A DNA stretch of 64,000 nucleotides from Margaritifera margaritifera (GCA_029931535.1 JAQPZY010001418.1:1833001-1897000); one strand, 5' to 3'; counted from the stretch's first letter, positions 32,960 through 44,413 are shown. Notes: generated by a model from the letters alone, not told the origin. Numbers and translations: made by a program.

Positions 32960-34860
32960 CTACCACAAGACAAAGAGATTCCAGAACTACTAAAAAAGAC
33001 AGTCGTTCGGTAGCTCCAGAAAATTATTATCACATTTGAGAGACGCAAAAACTCACTTCCAGAAAATTTCGAACCACGACTTACACATACACAGTGAAAT
33101 TTAGAGCTCAAGTCTGAAGTACCATCCGAGAAAGCAGGAGGATTCATTACCGATTTGTGGGATTCCTTGTTAGAGACATTGAAACAACAATGCCAAGCTA
33201 AAGAGGACGATCGTATGAGACTCTCCATCCATCGCCACAGTTTAAAGTCTACTATATGGATCGAGTTTAGTGCACCAGCAGAATAAACACCATCCAAAGT
33301 CATCGACAAGATTCAACACATTCAACAATCCAATGACGAATTTAACATGACCGATGGAAAAGTTACTCTTCACATGACCTACGTTTCACATCCCCGAGGT
33401 AGCGAACTACACAAAGTGTTATTGGTGGACGTAATTCGCAGTACCAAATGAAGTATCGGCCAAACTGACAACTCACAGGATCAAATGTGCTTAGCCCATG
33501 CCATCGTAGTGGGGCGAATGCATGCCTAGAAGAATACGACCGCAGAATGGAAAAGAGCATGGGGAAGCATTCGAAAATCGGACAGATCCAAACAACGAAG
33601 AGAAGCATAACTCCTTTTGAAGCAAGCAGCCATTTCCAAATGGACCGTGTGTGGCATTCCTGAAATGCAAAAAATTCAAACGTCTTGGCTCCTCGTTATA
33701 TGTTGAAAGTATACCCTCAAGTGGTTCGTAGATCTCTGGTGTTTCGAGGACCCAATTTCACCGACGAAAACTACATTCAAGTGTATCATCATCAAGAGCA
33801 ATTCGATACTATTACTAGTATCACAGGATTTCTTGGATACGCTTACTACTGCGAGAAATGTGACCGAGGATTTACCAGTCTGGAGCAATACATTCAGTGT
33901 GGAGAGAGATGTCGGGGCTATTTAGAGTCCAAACCATGCATTCCTAAAGAACACATTCATTACTCTTCATGCAAGCAAACCTTTGTCAGCCCCACTTGTT
34001 ACGAACAACATCGTAGGAAACATGTTAACCAACAGAAAAGTGCTTGCGAATTATTGAGATTGTGCACCACTTGTGGATATCTTATTTGAACCAATAATTC
34101 AAAGGCATACGTTTGTCCCGGAATGAAAAGATGCCGTTTTTGTGACCAAATTGTGGACTTTGAACATCAATGTTATATTCAAAAATATGACAATGAACTG
34201 GAGGAAGACATCTAGGAAGATCAGCACAAAAAGAAAAAGAAACAAGTGGATTTTATCTTTTTTGACTTTGAATGTACGCAATCAACGGGCATTCAAGTGC
34301 CTAATTTCTGCGTAGTTCATCGGACTTTTGAGAAGTGTATACAAGAACCTATATTTTTTGTCACTGTCCCAATTGTAGTAAGATTCCAAGGGGACGTGAA
34401 AAAATCTTTCGAGGACCCCATCACTCTTCCTGATTTTGCAAAATGGATTTTAGTCTCTACCGACGACACTTGGAAAGAAGAGGACATTCAGCTCTACGGG
34501 GACTGTCATCGATATGCTACAGACATGGCTCACAGTTTCTCGGGATACGATGGACAATTTATGTTGAAATATTATTCAGAACAAGGTACCGAATGTCCCC
34601 AAGTCACCATGAATGGAGCCAAACTCATCTACATGAAAGTGGGACAAGTACAGTTTAAAGATTAGATGAGTTATTTAGCCATGCCTTTGAGTCGAATGCC
34701 TAAAACGTTTGGAATGACAGAAATGGCCAAAGGTTATTTTCCACAATACCGAAGCTAATCAACACGTTGTGCTCCCGCATTTGTTTGACGTTCACTATTA
34801 CGACTCCGACGGTATGCACGCAGAACAATGACAAGCATTCTACGCTTGATACCCTATTGC
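32960..34860 (+). pseudogene. polB: protein-primed DNA polymerase B, N-terminal part (Polinton type)
   Basis: Polinton PolB replicates the element by protein priming. Here the N-terminal region, Cys/His clusters (CEKCDRGF, CGERCRGYL, CKQTF, 33,850-34,080) and the 3'-5' exonuclease are visible. Exo I is DFIFFDFECTQ at 34,246-34,278. The Exo II region is AHSFSGYDGQF (34,529-34,561), with Ser at the usual Asn. PLSRMPKTFGMTEMAKGYF follows at 34,684-34,740, then YYDSDGM in a shifted frame. The reading is lost at about 34,860 before the palm, so YxDTDS and the catalytic Asp motifs are missing. At least eight stops or frameshifts interrupt it. Confidence 0.85.
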
Positions 34861-34861
34861 C

Positions 34862-34935
34862 GGCAATATGGTAGCAAGGATAGATGTTTTAACCAGTGGT
34901 ACCTGAATGCAATAAGAGGATTGATTGTTTTAAAA
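34862..34935 (+). pseudogene. fragment of small conserved 'HWY' ORF, copy A
   Basis: DRCFNQWYLNAIR is read right after the broken polymerase. The same sequence type occurs at 51,480-51,530, 51,660-51,715 and 59,680-59,735. Its position between polymerase and the Bcl-2-like candidate matches copy C. The BIR gene that precedes it in copy C is absent here. Confidence 0.55.
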
Positions 34936-34979
34936 GTGTTAAAATGATCAGACATTGATCGACTACCCATTACTCAGAA

Positions 34980-35895
34980 GCATTTTGATACCACGGCTTC
35001 TACCTACAATGTAGCAGTGGTACGCAGAATTCCAGAGGACACAGACTTAGAGGATAACCAAAAACGTTTAAAACAAGTGTCATCTCAAGAAGATACTTCT
35101 TTGCGGCGTGTAGTGTGTGAGTTAGTGACTGATCTGGTGCCGTATAATTTACCACCAAACACTCTTTGGCAAAAGTATGACTATTTCCTCAAAAAGAAAG
35201 ACATTGCGGTGAAGGACCAATATAAAAGGTTACCATGCCATGACTGTTGTCTTCAGTGTTGCAACAAATTATGTGGAAGGACGTCAATGAGAGTGTTCAG
35301 GACTCAGTGGAGTACCAATAATATTTACGAGAACTATTTCCACCTACGATTCCATTGACGTTTGGACAACGTGTAGTGTCTGTGTTTGTGTTTTAGTGAC
35401 TACTTTTCTCGGGTTTCGTTTCCCAGGAAATTCTTTGTGGACTATTTATGAACAGTACATGCAGCAAAGACATGACTAACCAAACTTTATCTGTGCGCAA
35501 AAGACAAATTGTTTAAAAGTGTTGAGAATAGTAATGAAAATAAGTTGTGTACCTCCGTGTGAAGAAGACCTTCGTCAAACTTTATCCACGCTTCATACTT
35601 ACCAAGAAGTGTGTATAGCTAGCTGGTTACACAAACAAATTTATGATTGGAAAGATTTATGAGACTGGAAAAGTCTTGACTTCGATGCATGGATACAAGA
35701 AGTGGCGCACTATATCAAAGACATTGTGTGTCACTAATCATCCAAGAAAAGAAGAAGTGAACTTAGAGTCAGTGCTAGAAGAAAAGTCAGAAGTGAACAT
35801 GAAATTAGAAACAAGTTTAGAAACAGTGGTGAAAGAACCTAACCTAGAGGAAGAAATATTACAAACCCACGAAAGTACCGTCATACAAATCTAAA
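34980..35895 (+). pseudogene. Bcl-2-like candidate, copy A
   Basis: Readable segments are LRRVVCELVTDLV and LPPNTLWQKY (35,100-35,190), then a second similar block CVCVLVTTFLGFRFPGNSLW (35,370-35,430). A downstream block has CEEDLRQTLSTLHTYQEVC and DFDAWIQEVAHY. The second and downstream blocks align with 59,940-60,270 in copy C, where a BH1-like NLGRLVA motif is present. The first block looks like a partial duplication of the second. An Glu/Lys-rich tail (35,750-35,890) follows. Several stops interrupt it. The Bcl-2 link is inference from short motifs only. Confidence 0.3.
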
Positions 35896-36229
35896 CGCAT
35901 GAGGAAGAAAGTACCTTCCCAGAGAAATTAGAGATACTGAATTCCACAGCGACTATTAGAAGAACACCAGCGCGTGTACGTCGATTTCATGGGACACACG
36001 TAGATCGAGAATATTGTACACTTTCTTGTTGATATAGAGCTGCAGTGATTCTAATTTGTGCCACATTGATGTACGTAGCCATGTATGTCTTATGTGTTTT
36101 CCTATTTTAATTCTTGACATGGAAATGTTTTTTTTTGTTGTGGTGAGACTTTTTGAAAAACATTAATCGTGTATCGAATGTATAAAATGTTTTGTATCTT
36201 CCATGATCATCTCAGAAGTCTCAACACCA

Positions 36230-36935
36230 TAGTTATGGATGCATCTTCCTCTTCCTCCTCTTCCGCTTCTGTTCTGAAAGTGATTGACGAAAAGTTACAT
36301 CGTTAGAGTTGGGAGGCCTTGTATCTTCGCCATCCCCCTAACATGTTGATTGCTGACCAAGTGATTCAGGCAAAACCAAATTTGTCAAACGTGTGATCGA
36401 ACACATATCCCTTTTGTTTGATCGTCCACCTCAACGTATCGTGTGGTGTTACAAAGAGTTTCAATCGGCTTACACATTATTACTCCAAGAAAGTCAAGGA
36501 GAATCCATTTCTTTTGTAGAAGGCATTCTTCGGGAAAGACGATGGGATCGTGTCTGACTTTAGTTAGGAGAAGACGAAGAAGAAATTCAACTTTGGTTTA
36601 CACGGAAAGAACATCCTCGTAATGCAGGTATTTTTTTTAACATTACTCAAAATTTGTTTCAACAAAGTAAAGCACATCGTACCATCAGTCTCAATCCCCA
36701 TTATGTGGTCTTGTTTAAAGTCCAAGAGACAAATCTCAAGTACAAGTGTTAGCCAAACAATTAGGAACCCCTTGGCTGAACTATGCGCACGACGATGCTA
36801 CTCAAACACCTCATGCGTATTCACTCATCGATTTAAATCCAACCACTCCCGATTATTTGAGATTTTGGACCAGTTTATTTCACCATTTGTGTCAAGAAGG
36901 AGGTCCTATCATTTACACGTCTCCTTTGGCGTCTC
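36230..36935 (+). pseudogene. FtsK/HerA-type genome packaging ATPase, copy A
   Basis: Polinton ATPases pump DNA into capsids. Readable parts: the start ASSSSSSSSASVLKVIDEK (36,240), a damaged Walker A region at about 36,345-36,375, IVWCYKEFQSAY (36,438-36,473) and ISFVEGILR (36,509). In a shifted frame come VLAKQLGTPWLNYAHDDA (36,740-36,795) and PHAYSLIDLNPTTPDYLRFW (36,808-36,868), which match the strongly conserved C-terminus of this family. The Walker A Gly-Lys motif is lost by mutation, and the Walker B segment is deleted relative to copy C. Confidence 0.8.
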
Positions 36936-36999
36936 TCTGAAGAAAGAAATTTTGTTATAAAAACATCCTACCCGTCTTTACTTTCAAACAGTTTTAAAC

Positions 37000-37550
37000 A
37001 TGACTTCCTTTCAATCTCATCCTCCGGCCAAATTGCTTCGTGCACTGTATGCCATCAATGTACAAGTCCGTACACACTTGTTACAAGCCAGTCTTAAAGA
37101 AGTCTTACGATGGTTTACTTTGACAGCACGTCAATTACTTCAAGGCATCATTCACATACCCTATCAAACCAAACATTTATTTGAAAAACATAAAGTAGCG
37201 TTATCACAACTGGCAGATCCAAGAATTGATACTCGAACCAAAAAACAAATCATTTTTAAACCTGGTGGAAGTGGCTCTTTATGAGGTGTCATTGTTCATT
37301 CTCTTTTAAAATGGTATCCTAATGCTGAAGCTAAAAGGAAGAAGAAAAAAAATCTCCGAAAAGACGACAACATATAACTACAGCACACAAGAAAAAGAAA
37401 AGCCCTAAGAAGAAAAGATCCTCCTCCAAGAAACAAAAACCATCTCCTGCCAGAAAAAGAGGTACTGCTGCTAGGACGCGCACGTACTCCAGAAAACCAC
37501 GCAGATCAGTGACAGTGTTTCCTCCTGTCGAAGTTCTTCTTCGCCGTTCA
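37000..37550 (+). pseudogene. Polinton core/minor protein X1, copy A
   Basis: A 94-codon frame starts at the ATG at 37,000: PPAKLLRALYAINVQV, LKEVLRWFTLTARQLLQG and LADPRIDTRTKKQIIFKPGG, then a stop. This is the helical module with a basic KRxxL...GG end that recurs in Polinton/adintovirus small core proteins. A very basic stretch (Lys/Arg/Ser, 37,340-37,530) follows in broken frames, like a protamine-type DNA-condensing tail. It is homologous to 61,170-61,530 in copy C. Confidence 0.55.
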
Positions 37551-37559
37551 TGATGATGC

Positions 37560-37830
37560 CTGTCAAACTGATTTAAGATCCGTGTTTCCTAATTTGATGA
37601 AAATATGGAAAAACATTTCTAAAGGAACTTCTCCGGTGGCGTCTATTCTGCTATAGTCACTGCTGCTGCCGCTAAAAAAGTGGCCTCACCAGGAGTGTTA
37701 CAGAATTTACTGGATTTATCCAGACAAGAACTGGCACTATTGAGTCCGTTGAAAACACCTCATCGTCAAGTGGTGCCTACCATGAAGTTGATACTACGTG
37801 CTGACCATGAGTGGAGACGAGTTCCAGTAT
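37560..37830 (+). pseudogene. unknown Polinton ORF remnant, copy A
   Basis: VTAAAAKKVASPGVLQNLLD, RQELALLSPLKTPHRQVVP and MKLILRADHEWRRVPV are read in one interrupted frame. The same segment is present in copy C near 61,930-62,140 (AVAAAVKRW..., QVGTTS). The function is not known. Confidence 0.45.
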
Positions 37831-37974
37831 AAAAAAGAAGTGTGTGATATGATTTACATCAGTGTTTTATTTTTGCTCCTGAAACAAAAGATGTCACCAA
37901 GAAGTGCACACCACCATAGACGCCCAAGAGACCACCGTCTTCCAAAAAACTAAAGGGAAAAACCTTGTATAGCT

Positions 37975-38607
37975 AAACATTGGAATGTGTTGTCAGTCCT
38001 GACTAAATCCAATCCTCTGATGCGAAAACAACTCATTCAACCATCCCGTAAAGAAATCATCAATACCGTGTGTGAATGTTTTGAAAGGAATGATACCTTT
38101 GTCCAAGATACAGAAACAACGATTAGGAAAACATCGGAACGTTCTTCGCCAAATAGTGAAAAAGAAAATACCGATCAGTCAAAACAATAAAATGCTGCTT
38201 CAGGATTTCTACCCATGCTGATAGGGCCTTTGTTAAAAGTGATTGCTCCTTTGTTAGGATCGATTGGTGGACCCCTTTTAAGAGGAATCATGAGATAAGG
38301 AGGGAACAAAAAAGAAGATAAAAAGGACACCCTTTTCTGGAAAGACAGCACACTTGTACCTTTGGATCTTATGGAAGGACGAAAACTCAATTTAGTTCCC
38401 TACAAACAATGGATGGAACTCCATCATTGGTACGAACATCGGATACCTCATTTACCTCTGAATCATAATCTCGCTGAGATGTCACAGTTACAACAAGAAT
38501 TACAATCGTTTATGGATCGTAGTAAGTTGTCAGAAGCAGAAAAATCGCAACGGTACGGCCAATATTGCAAAGTCTTCAACTCTTTTACCAGAAAGCTTCA
38601 GATTTGA
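37975..38607 (+). pseudogene. Polinton core protein X2 with hydrophobic helix, copy A
   Basis: Three parts in order. First is a helical head (LSVLTKSNPLMRKQLIQ, IINTVCECFE; 37,990-38,095). Next is a Gly/Pro/Leu hydrophobic helix GFLPMLIGPLLKVIAPLLGS (38,200-38,262), of the membrane-active or capsid-internal type seen in adintovirus/Polinton core proteins. Last is a C-terminal region (LDLMEGRKLNLVPYKQWMEL; LSEAEKSQRYGQYCKVF; 38,360-38,607). The 'head + GGFLP-like helix' pattern is common in this virus group. Stops fall between the parts. Homologue: 62,200-62,940. Confidence 0.6.
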
Positions 38608-38639
38608 GGAGAACGTTTTCCTAAAACTCAAATCGTCTT

Positions 38640-38945
38640 TTTCTGCCAAATCTTTGTGGTGTATTGTGTCATTGGGGCAGCGATTATCAATTTGAGTTTG
38701 CGACATGGAGAAACAAAAAATTGTGGACCATTTTACTCAGCAGTTTTATTGGTTATCTTCTACCCAGTCCTTCCTTCAAATATACGACTGACAGTAAGAA
38801 CAACAACAACGGTAGCCTTGCAGCCAACGCCAACCACCATTCTTCCAGTCACAACAACAGAAACAACACTCTTTTGGAACATTTGGAAAATCATTCTACT
38901 TTGACATCGAGTGACTCCTCGGAAACCAGAACCATCGAACCATGA
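38640..38945 (+). pseudogene. small hydrophobic/Asn-rich protein upstream of penton, copy A
   Basis: Frame 38,664-38,945 has a hydrophobic segment LWTILLSSFIGYLLPSPSF, an Asn/His/Ser-rich stretch and an end SDSSETRTIEP. The stop TGA overlaps the ATG of the penton gene as ATGA. The same overlap is conserved in copy B (stop at 49,563). This implies both are true genes translated from overlapping frames. Function unknown; a possible membrane-associated virion protein. Confidence 0.55.
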
Positions 38946-39626
38946 ATAACCAATTTTATTTAACCTTACCGAGTGACAGTTCGATGGACGTGTGCCCCCA
39001 AAACACCTTGTTTTACGGCTAAATTACCTCCAGTCAAACAATTGGATCACGAAGCTCATTGGGAAGTGGCTTTGGTAGAAATCATTCATCCTACTCAAGT
39101 TTGGAATGTGACTGGAGATCAAACCACTTTTGTCGTCGAAATCCTGAACGAACAAGTTCAAGAACACTTGGACAAAAATGATCCTGGCTATTACGAAACC
39201 TAAAAACCGGCACCAACTAATCCTCAATTAAATATCGATAACATGAGAATTCCTACAGGCTATTATATTAGTGCTCAACATTTCTTAAAAACTATTGCAG
39301 CTATTTTCAACAATCATTTTGGCAAAGCACTGGACTAAGCTCGGCGAAGAGTACAGATCGAGTATCATGCCATTTCTCATCGTCTCAAATTGAATTCTGC
39401 TGACCCCAAAGCGCTATCCATCACTTTTTCTCCTAGTTTGTTTGCTATTCTGGGTGGAAATACAAACATAGCTCAGCATTCAAAAGACAGCAGCAACAAC
39501 AATCGATTCTACAAGTAATTTCGCTCCCCTATTGAATTGAACGAAGGACTTAACTTATTGTTTGCGTACTCCGATGTGGTCGAGTACAACGTGGTGGGAA
39601 ACACATCCGCTCCGTTACTGAGAGTC
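38942..39626 (+). pseudogene. penton-like minor capsid protein, copy A (3' end interrupted)
   Basis: Penton proteins occupy capsid vertices. The ATG is at 38,942 (MNNQFYLTLPSDSSMDV). HWEVALVEIIHPTQVWNVT (39,058-39,114), IAQHSKDSSNNN (39,467-39,502) and LNEGLNLLFAYSDVVEYNVV with NTSAPLLRV (39,537-39,626) follow. These match the single-jelly-roll Polinton penton. The reading stops exactly after LLRV, where foreign sequence starts, so the C-terminal ~70 codons present in copies B and C are gone. Two internal stops and one frame change are present. Confidence 0.8.
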
Positions 39627-40299
39627 ACCAGTCTGGTCGCCCTCGTTGACTCGTCAACCACAATACGACTTCGAAGATTGAAAGATTGTATGAAGCTATG
39701 GTGCACATGCACCGGGTCAGGAACCACCTGATCCAGAAGAGCACGGACAGGAAGACGGACATCTTCTTGAATATGGCGCAGTAACTGGTAGGAGATGTCC
39801 TGCGGGAAGAAATCATCCAGGAGAAGGAAGACTGGGAGAAGAGACACGGGGGGGGGGGAGGGCGAATAACAGAGGTAACAACAACAACAGAGGCAGCAAC
39901 AACAACAACATGAGGGAGGAGAAGAGATAGCGTGTAGAATGGAGACAGAATAGTTCTCTTTCTCCTTCACAAGTAGACGTCCCTGTGCCATAGTGAAAAC
40001 CGTGGCCCTCCTGCCAGGCGTTAAATTTCAGGACCGATCACCAAAAACAAAACGGCCACCCAGAAAAAAGAGAGATACTACTCAAAAGTATTGTCCAAAA
40101 AAACCTGTGCTTTATGTTGTGTGTTTGTGTATGTCTTTGTCTTTCACCACCAAACACTTAAAATCCCCTTCCCTTATAAAAATGTGTGTTTGGATGGGTA
40201 AAGTAGTATGTCTATAGACACTCTCTAACCCTTGTGTAAACCTATGTAAAACAAATCTGAAGAATGGTTTCTTTTAGGTCCGCGCAATTTCTGTTTCCT

Positions 40300-40620
40300 T
40301 TGGTATTTACTTACTTACTTAAACTGGATTATACTCGTGTGCGGCCATTCGGCCATGTACGAGTGGTTAATGGGCGCACAGTGCCCTATTTAATTAATCG
40401 TCAAATGGATCGCCGGGCTGCAAACCGATTTGACGCTGTAATATGTGCAAAGCACACTATATAATTATTCGTCAGGTGAGCTACCGGGCTGTAGTCCCAC
40501 TCGACGCATTACTGCACGCAAAGCATGCTACTTAATTATTCATGCCTGTGGAGGCAAAGGCGGAGTCAGAGATAGCGTAGGAGGAGCGTAGCGTCGTTGG
40601 ATGGTTCCATTGATCCAGGG
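40300..40620 (+). repeat. hairpin-rich repeat arm 1
   Basis: Contains two ~70-bp tandem units (from about 40,398 and 40,467) with CGTCA...CCGGGCTG...GACGC...GTGCAAAGCAC-type hairpins. It is the inverse of 41,860-42,150 and 44,760-45,110. Confidence 0.65.
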
Positions 40621-40849
40621 TGTACATTTTGATTTTATTTGCCAAATATAATTGTTGCCGTCTTGTACGTTAGCTAAAATATCCTTGAATTTTGAATAAG
40701 CAACTCTTTACTTGTGGCTGGCTTGTATGTTGGTTAGTAACGATTAAGATGAATATATTTGGGTTCAGTCCAAGGAGTGCTCTATTAGGTTATCTAAAAT
40801 TGGTAGTCATATGCAACTTTTTACTTTTGTTTATGAGTTTTATTTGTGC

Positions 40850-41180
40850 TCAATCGTTGCCCTTTTGCACGGCTGATCCTGATGGTTTGGGTTATTAACC
40901 ACCTTTAGTTTTCTGTTGTTGGGATGAGTTTCAGATTTCAATCTCATGGTTCATAAGCATATTTTTTTAAAATGTTCAGGAATTTCGGACATTCTAGTTA
41001 TCGCCTTGTGCGGAGGGACCCTGATGGTCTAGACTTGGGACCACCTTATAGTCTTAATTTTGTTATTTTGGTTACCATACGTATAGGACGTGTTATGTTG
41101 GTATAAGGATATTAATCTATTGTGTGTTGTGTGGCTGGGGCCTGATGGTCTGGGTTGGGACCACCTTATATTAACTAAGT
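40850..41180 (+). repeat. degenerate tandem repeat around CCTGATGGTCTGGGTTGGGACCACC
   Basis: Copies near 40,875, 41,019 and 41,139, spaced 120-145 bp, each with an internal GGTC...GACC stem. Confidence 0.6.
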
Positions 41181-41859
41181 TGTTTTATGTAGGAACGTGC
41201 AGTCATTCTGTTACTCCTTGGTAAATTCACCGAGTAACCTTTGGCATTCTGTGTCAGGGTTGCAATTTGTGTAAGGGATGTTTTCCTTCACGTCTGTGCT
41301 TGAAGCATATAAAGCGGTGCGTTTGCCAGTTTTGCCATAAACTCTCTACACAGCGCGTTAAATTCTGCCTTCCGTTTTATAATCAAGTAGTAGTGGACTT
41401 CATTAAACCAGACAAAACCAAGATCCAGAACAGAACGAGGTTTGAGCCGCCTAAAGAACTGAAACCGTACCTGCACCGGCCAGTAGAGGTTTCCCTTCAG
41501 CCCTTTTAAGGGTTACAAGAATGCCTCAAATGCCTAAAGGGTTTCTTATTTGCCCTGAAACCCATATTGATTACAACCTTTTTATTTCACAGATACGATC
41601 CGTTATCCCACCGTTCAAAAGATAATACTCGAAATTGCCTGAGATCACAAAAAGTAAATAGGTCACTGGACCATTTTCCAAAGTTACCATTTTCGGAAAT
41701 CTAATGTATACTATGTACTCTAAATTCTAAAAGATTAAAGATCAGGAAAAATTTGGAAACTGATTAGCTTGATCGCAATTACAATATATGGTTAACACAC
41801 AGTTGGTTGTACGGACAGTCCGATTTAGTTAACTGGGCAGAATTGGACCATGAACGTTC

Positions 41860-42150
41860 GTGGCGTTTCAGCTTAAACCCGTTACGCTTCGCGCCTCCCT
41901 CGCCGAGTCCATGCAGCCTTTCCACTTCAGACATTCATACAGTTAAGTAGTGCGCCGTGCGCACAGTAATGCGTCAGATGGGATTAATACCCATCTGACG
42001 AACAATTAAGTAGTGTGCTTTGCACACATTAAGGCGTCCAATGGGCGCTTTGCACCTATTCGATGAGTAATTAAACAATGCGCTTTGCGCATGTTAAACA
42101 CACGTACATGGCAACTGGTCACAAACGTGTATAATCCAAATTCAACAGCA
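41860..42150 (-). repeat. hairpin-rich repeat arm 2
   Basis: Contains CGTCAGATGGG-ATTAATA-CCCATCTGACG, an 11-bp perfect stem with a 7-base loop at 41,972-42,000. Further short hairpins follow (GTGTGCTTTGCACAC, GCGCTTTGCGC), separated by ATTAA. Confidence 0.7.
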
Positions 42151-42179
42151 GTTTTGCCAGTCATCGTCGACTCGACAAA

Positions 42180-42816
42180 GAAAATGACATGCCAAGTGGG
42201 GGATTTAAAAGAAGGAGTGGATTTGATGGAGGGTGTGGTATACCTCCTGGAACAGTAAGAAGCCAAATGGCATTACCCTACCCTAAACCGTGTTAGGAGG
42301 GAAACGACCGCCCTTAAAACAGCAAACGGCCTTGAAAAAGAAGTGTTGGAGGTGGAAGTGGCAAAAATTAAAGTCACCTGCGCGTCAACTAAAAGAATGA
42401 CAGCAGTTCAACCCTGTCGAGTAGGAAAGTTAAAGGAAGCAGTGAATTTGATGAAGGGAGTGGAGTACCTCCTAGAACAGATAGAGGCCCTAAGGTGTTA
42501 CCCGTCCCTAAGCAGTGTTAGAAAGGAAGCGACCACCCTTACAACAGCAAAGGGTCTTGTAAGAAAAGTCATGGAGGATGAAGCCGTGAAAATTAAGGCC
42601 ACCTGGGCCAAGGAGAGAAAAGAGCGCCAGAAAAAAGAAAGGGACTTTCAGCGCCTCAGTGCCCACTGGATAAAGGTCCAGGAAAAATTTAGAAGATCAG
42701 ACCATCCAGATTGGATCCCTGATGAGGAGAAGGAAAAATCTAAGTTCAACCTATTAGTCTCCATGAACATATGGTGGAAGAAACGGTGGTCATGGAGAAA
42801 GAAGTATAAGAAGTAG
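42180..42816 (+). pseudogene. LINE-associated coiled-coil ORF with internal duplication
   Basis: The longest open part is 42,343-42,816 (157 codons), rich in Lys/Glu/Arg. A ~240-bp unit is present twice: the block with MEGVVYLLEQ (about 42,222-42,260) recurs as MKGVEYLLEQIEALRCYPSL (42,450-42,510). The first copy has a stop and lies upstream of the ORF. The position upstream of an endonuclease suggests an ORF1-type RNA-binding protein, but no RRM or CCHC motif is visible. A related start with KMTKQHCKVGNL occurs at 45,141. Confidence 0.45.
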
Positions 42817-43164
42817 AAGAAGAAGAAAAAACAATCCTTTTTAGGGCCACCTACATTTCTAGAAAAGAGAGATACTCATTATTGTTGAAATTTGTGCTTG
42901 TCTGTTTGTGTATACATTTGTCTTTCCCTACCAAAAATTTAAAAACTCCTTCCCTTGCAAAATGTGTGTTTATGTGGGTATAGTAGTGTGTCTATAAACA
43001 TTTCCTTACCGTTATGTAAACCTATGTAAAAAACATAAGAATTGTTTCTTTTAGTTCCGCGCAATTTCTGTTTCCTTTTTTATTCTGTGTGAGGGTTGTA
43101 TTTTGTGTAAGGGATATGTTCCTTCACGTCCGTGCTTGAAGCATAAAAAGCGGTGCGGTACTAA

Positions 43165-43370
43165 AGGAACAATTATTATATGGCAAAACGCCAAGAATTA
43201 TCCCTTATAATTCAAAATGAACACCGTAAACCAGATGCAGTGTGCTTGCCGAAGACTCTCTTGAGCGAGAAAACCACAAACCGACCCAAAATTCCTGTGT
43301 ATTCTACAAACTATTGCAGACAAAGACCCCAGGGAAATAAGGTGGAGGCCTCGCAATATATGTTAGCGAT

Positions 43371-43459
<89 letters not shown>

Positions 43460-44413
43460 AGTATGCTGAGAGCACACTGCCAACAATAAACTGCAAACAC
43501 CTCCCCTGAGTACCAAATAATAAAGATAAATACAGGTCAGTCTCCCCTAATAGTAGTAAACATTTACGACCAATATGGAGACCAGCATACAGATCCAGAA
43601 ACCTTCAAATTAATCGTTAACAATCTAAGAAGATAACATCATCATCTGTGTAGATTTTAACGCTCACAGTGAACAATGGGGAGGAACCCAATTGAATAGG
43701 AGGGGAGTGAATATTGAGAAGTGGATCTCGGTATCAAACCTAGTAATTCTAAATGACGGGTCTCGTACCAGAATTAACCCCCAAAACGGTGCAATGTCAG
43801 CCATTGATCTCACCATATGCTCGCCCAAGATCGCGGAAATCGCCGACTGGGAGGTAGATCAATCAGGGACACTAGGTAGCGACCACTTCCCAAAATGGAC
43901 CACCATCCACACTAAATTTCATAAAAATATCAATTCTCCGACACCCAAGTAGAGATAAGATAAGGCGGATTGGGGGGGATTACATATGATCAGCTGTACA
44001 TTGAAAATATTGAAACTTTCCACCAAAATATCGTAGAGGAACTGTCCTCGACAGCTGAGCGATGTATACCCAAAACGGGAGGACGGGCTGGCAAACAGTC
44101 CGTTCCATGGTGGAACAACGATTGTAAGCAAGCCATAAAGAAGAAAAATAGAGCCCTAAATCGCTTTAGACACACAAAAAACTCCAATGATTTCCTTGCC
44201 TACAAGGAAAAGGAACGCTTGGTTAAAAATACTATAACCCAGGCAAAACAAATATCTTGGAAGACATGCTGCTCATCTGTAAACCACAGATCAAATTATA
44301 AACAGGTATGGGATATGATAAAGAAAATCAGAGGAAAAGGCACACGTTCCTCCCCAAGACTCCCAGGGCTTACCACTGACGTGGAAAAAGCACCCCCAAT
44401 TGTTCACAGATAG
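43165..44413 (+). pseudogene. LINE endonuclease (EEP/APE type) and linker, RT missing
   Basis: EEP endonucleases nick target DNA for LINE insertion. Readable parts: KRQELSLIIQNEHRKPDAVC (43,186-43,245), ICVDFNAHSEQWGG in a shifted frame (about 43,645-43,685), SAIDLTICSP and LGSDHFP (43,798-43,890). The linker WWNNDCKQAIKKKNRALNRF occurs at 44,110-44,169. These fit the Jockey/I/CR1-type order. A (CT)n tract of 88 bp has expanded inside the domain. The sequence stops before the RT. Loss of the 3' half is unusual for LINEs, which are normally cut at the 5' end. Confidence 0.8.
43371..43458. repeat. (CT)n microsatellite inside the LINE endonuclease
   Basis: 88 bp of CT repeats with one interruption at 43,401-43,403. 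Confidence 0.97.

Larger units (their letters stand above)
31250..39626 (+). mobile_element. endogenous Polinton/adintovirus-like element, copy A (decayed)
   Basis: A collinear plus-strand set of degraded viral-type genes: PolB N-terminal half, Bcl-2-like candidate, packaging ATPase, core X1, core X2, hydrophobic/Asn-rich gene and penton-like. The order equals that in copy C where the two overlap. The right edge is sharp at 39,626, where the penton reading stops inside a conserved motif and retroelement sequence begins. No integrase, MCP or protease is present in this copy. Stops occur in nearly every gene. Confidence 0.85.

Noticed and set aside
40264..40464. ORFs with TRVRPFGHVRVVNGRT at 40.3 kb and 45.1 kb
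   Set aside because: The similarity is due to the duplicated hairpin-rich repeat. No codon-level constraint is evident and both end in repeat hairpins.
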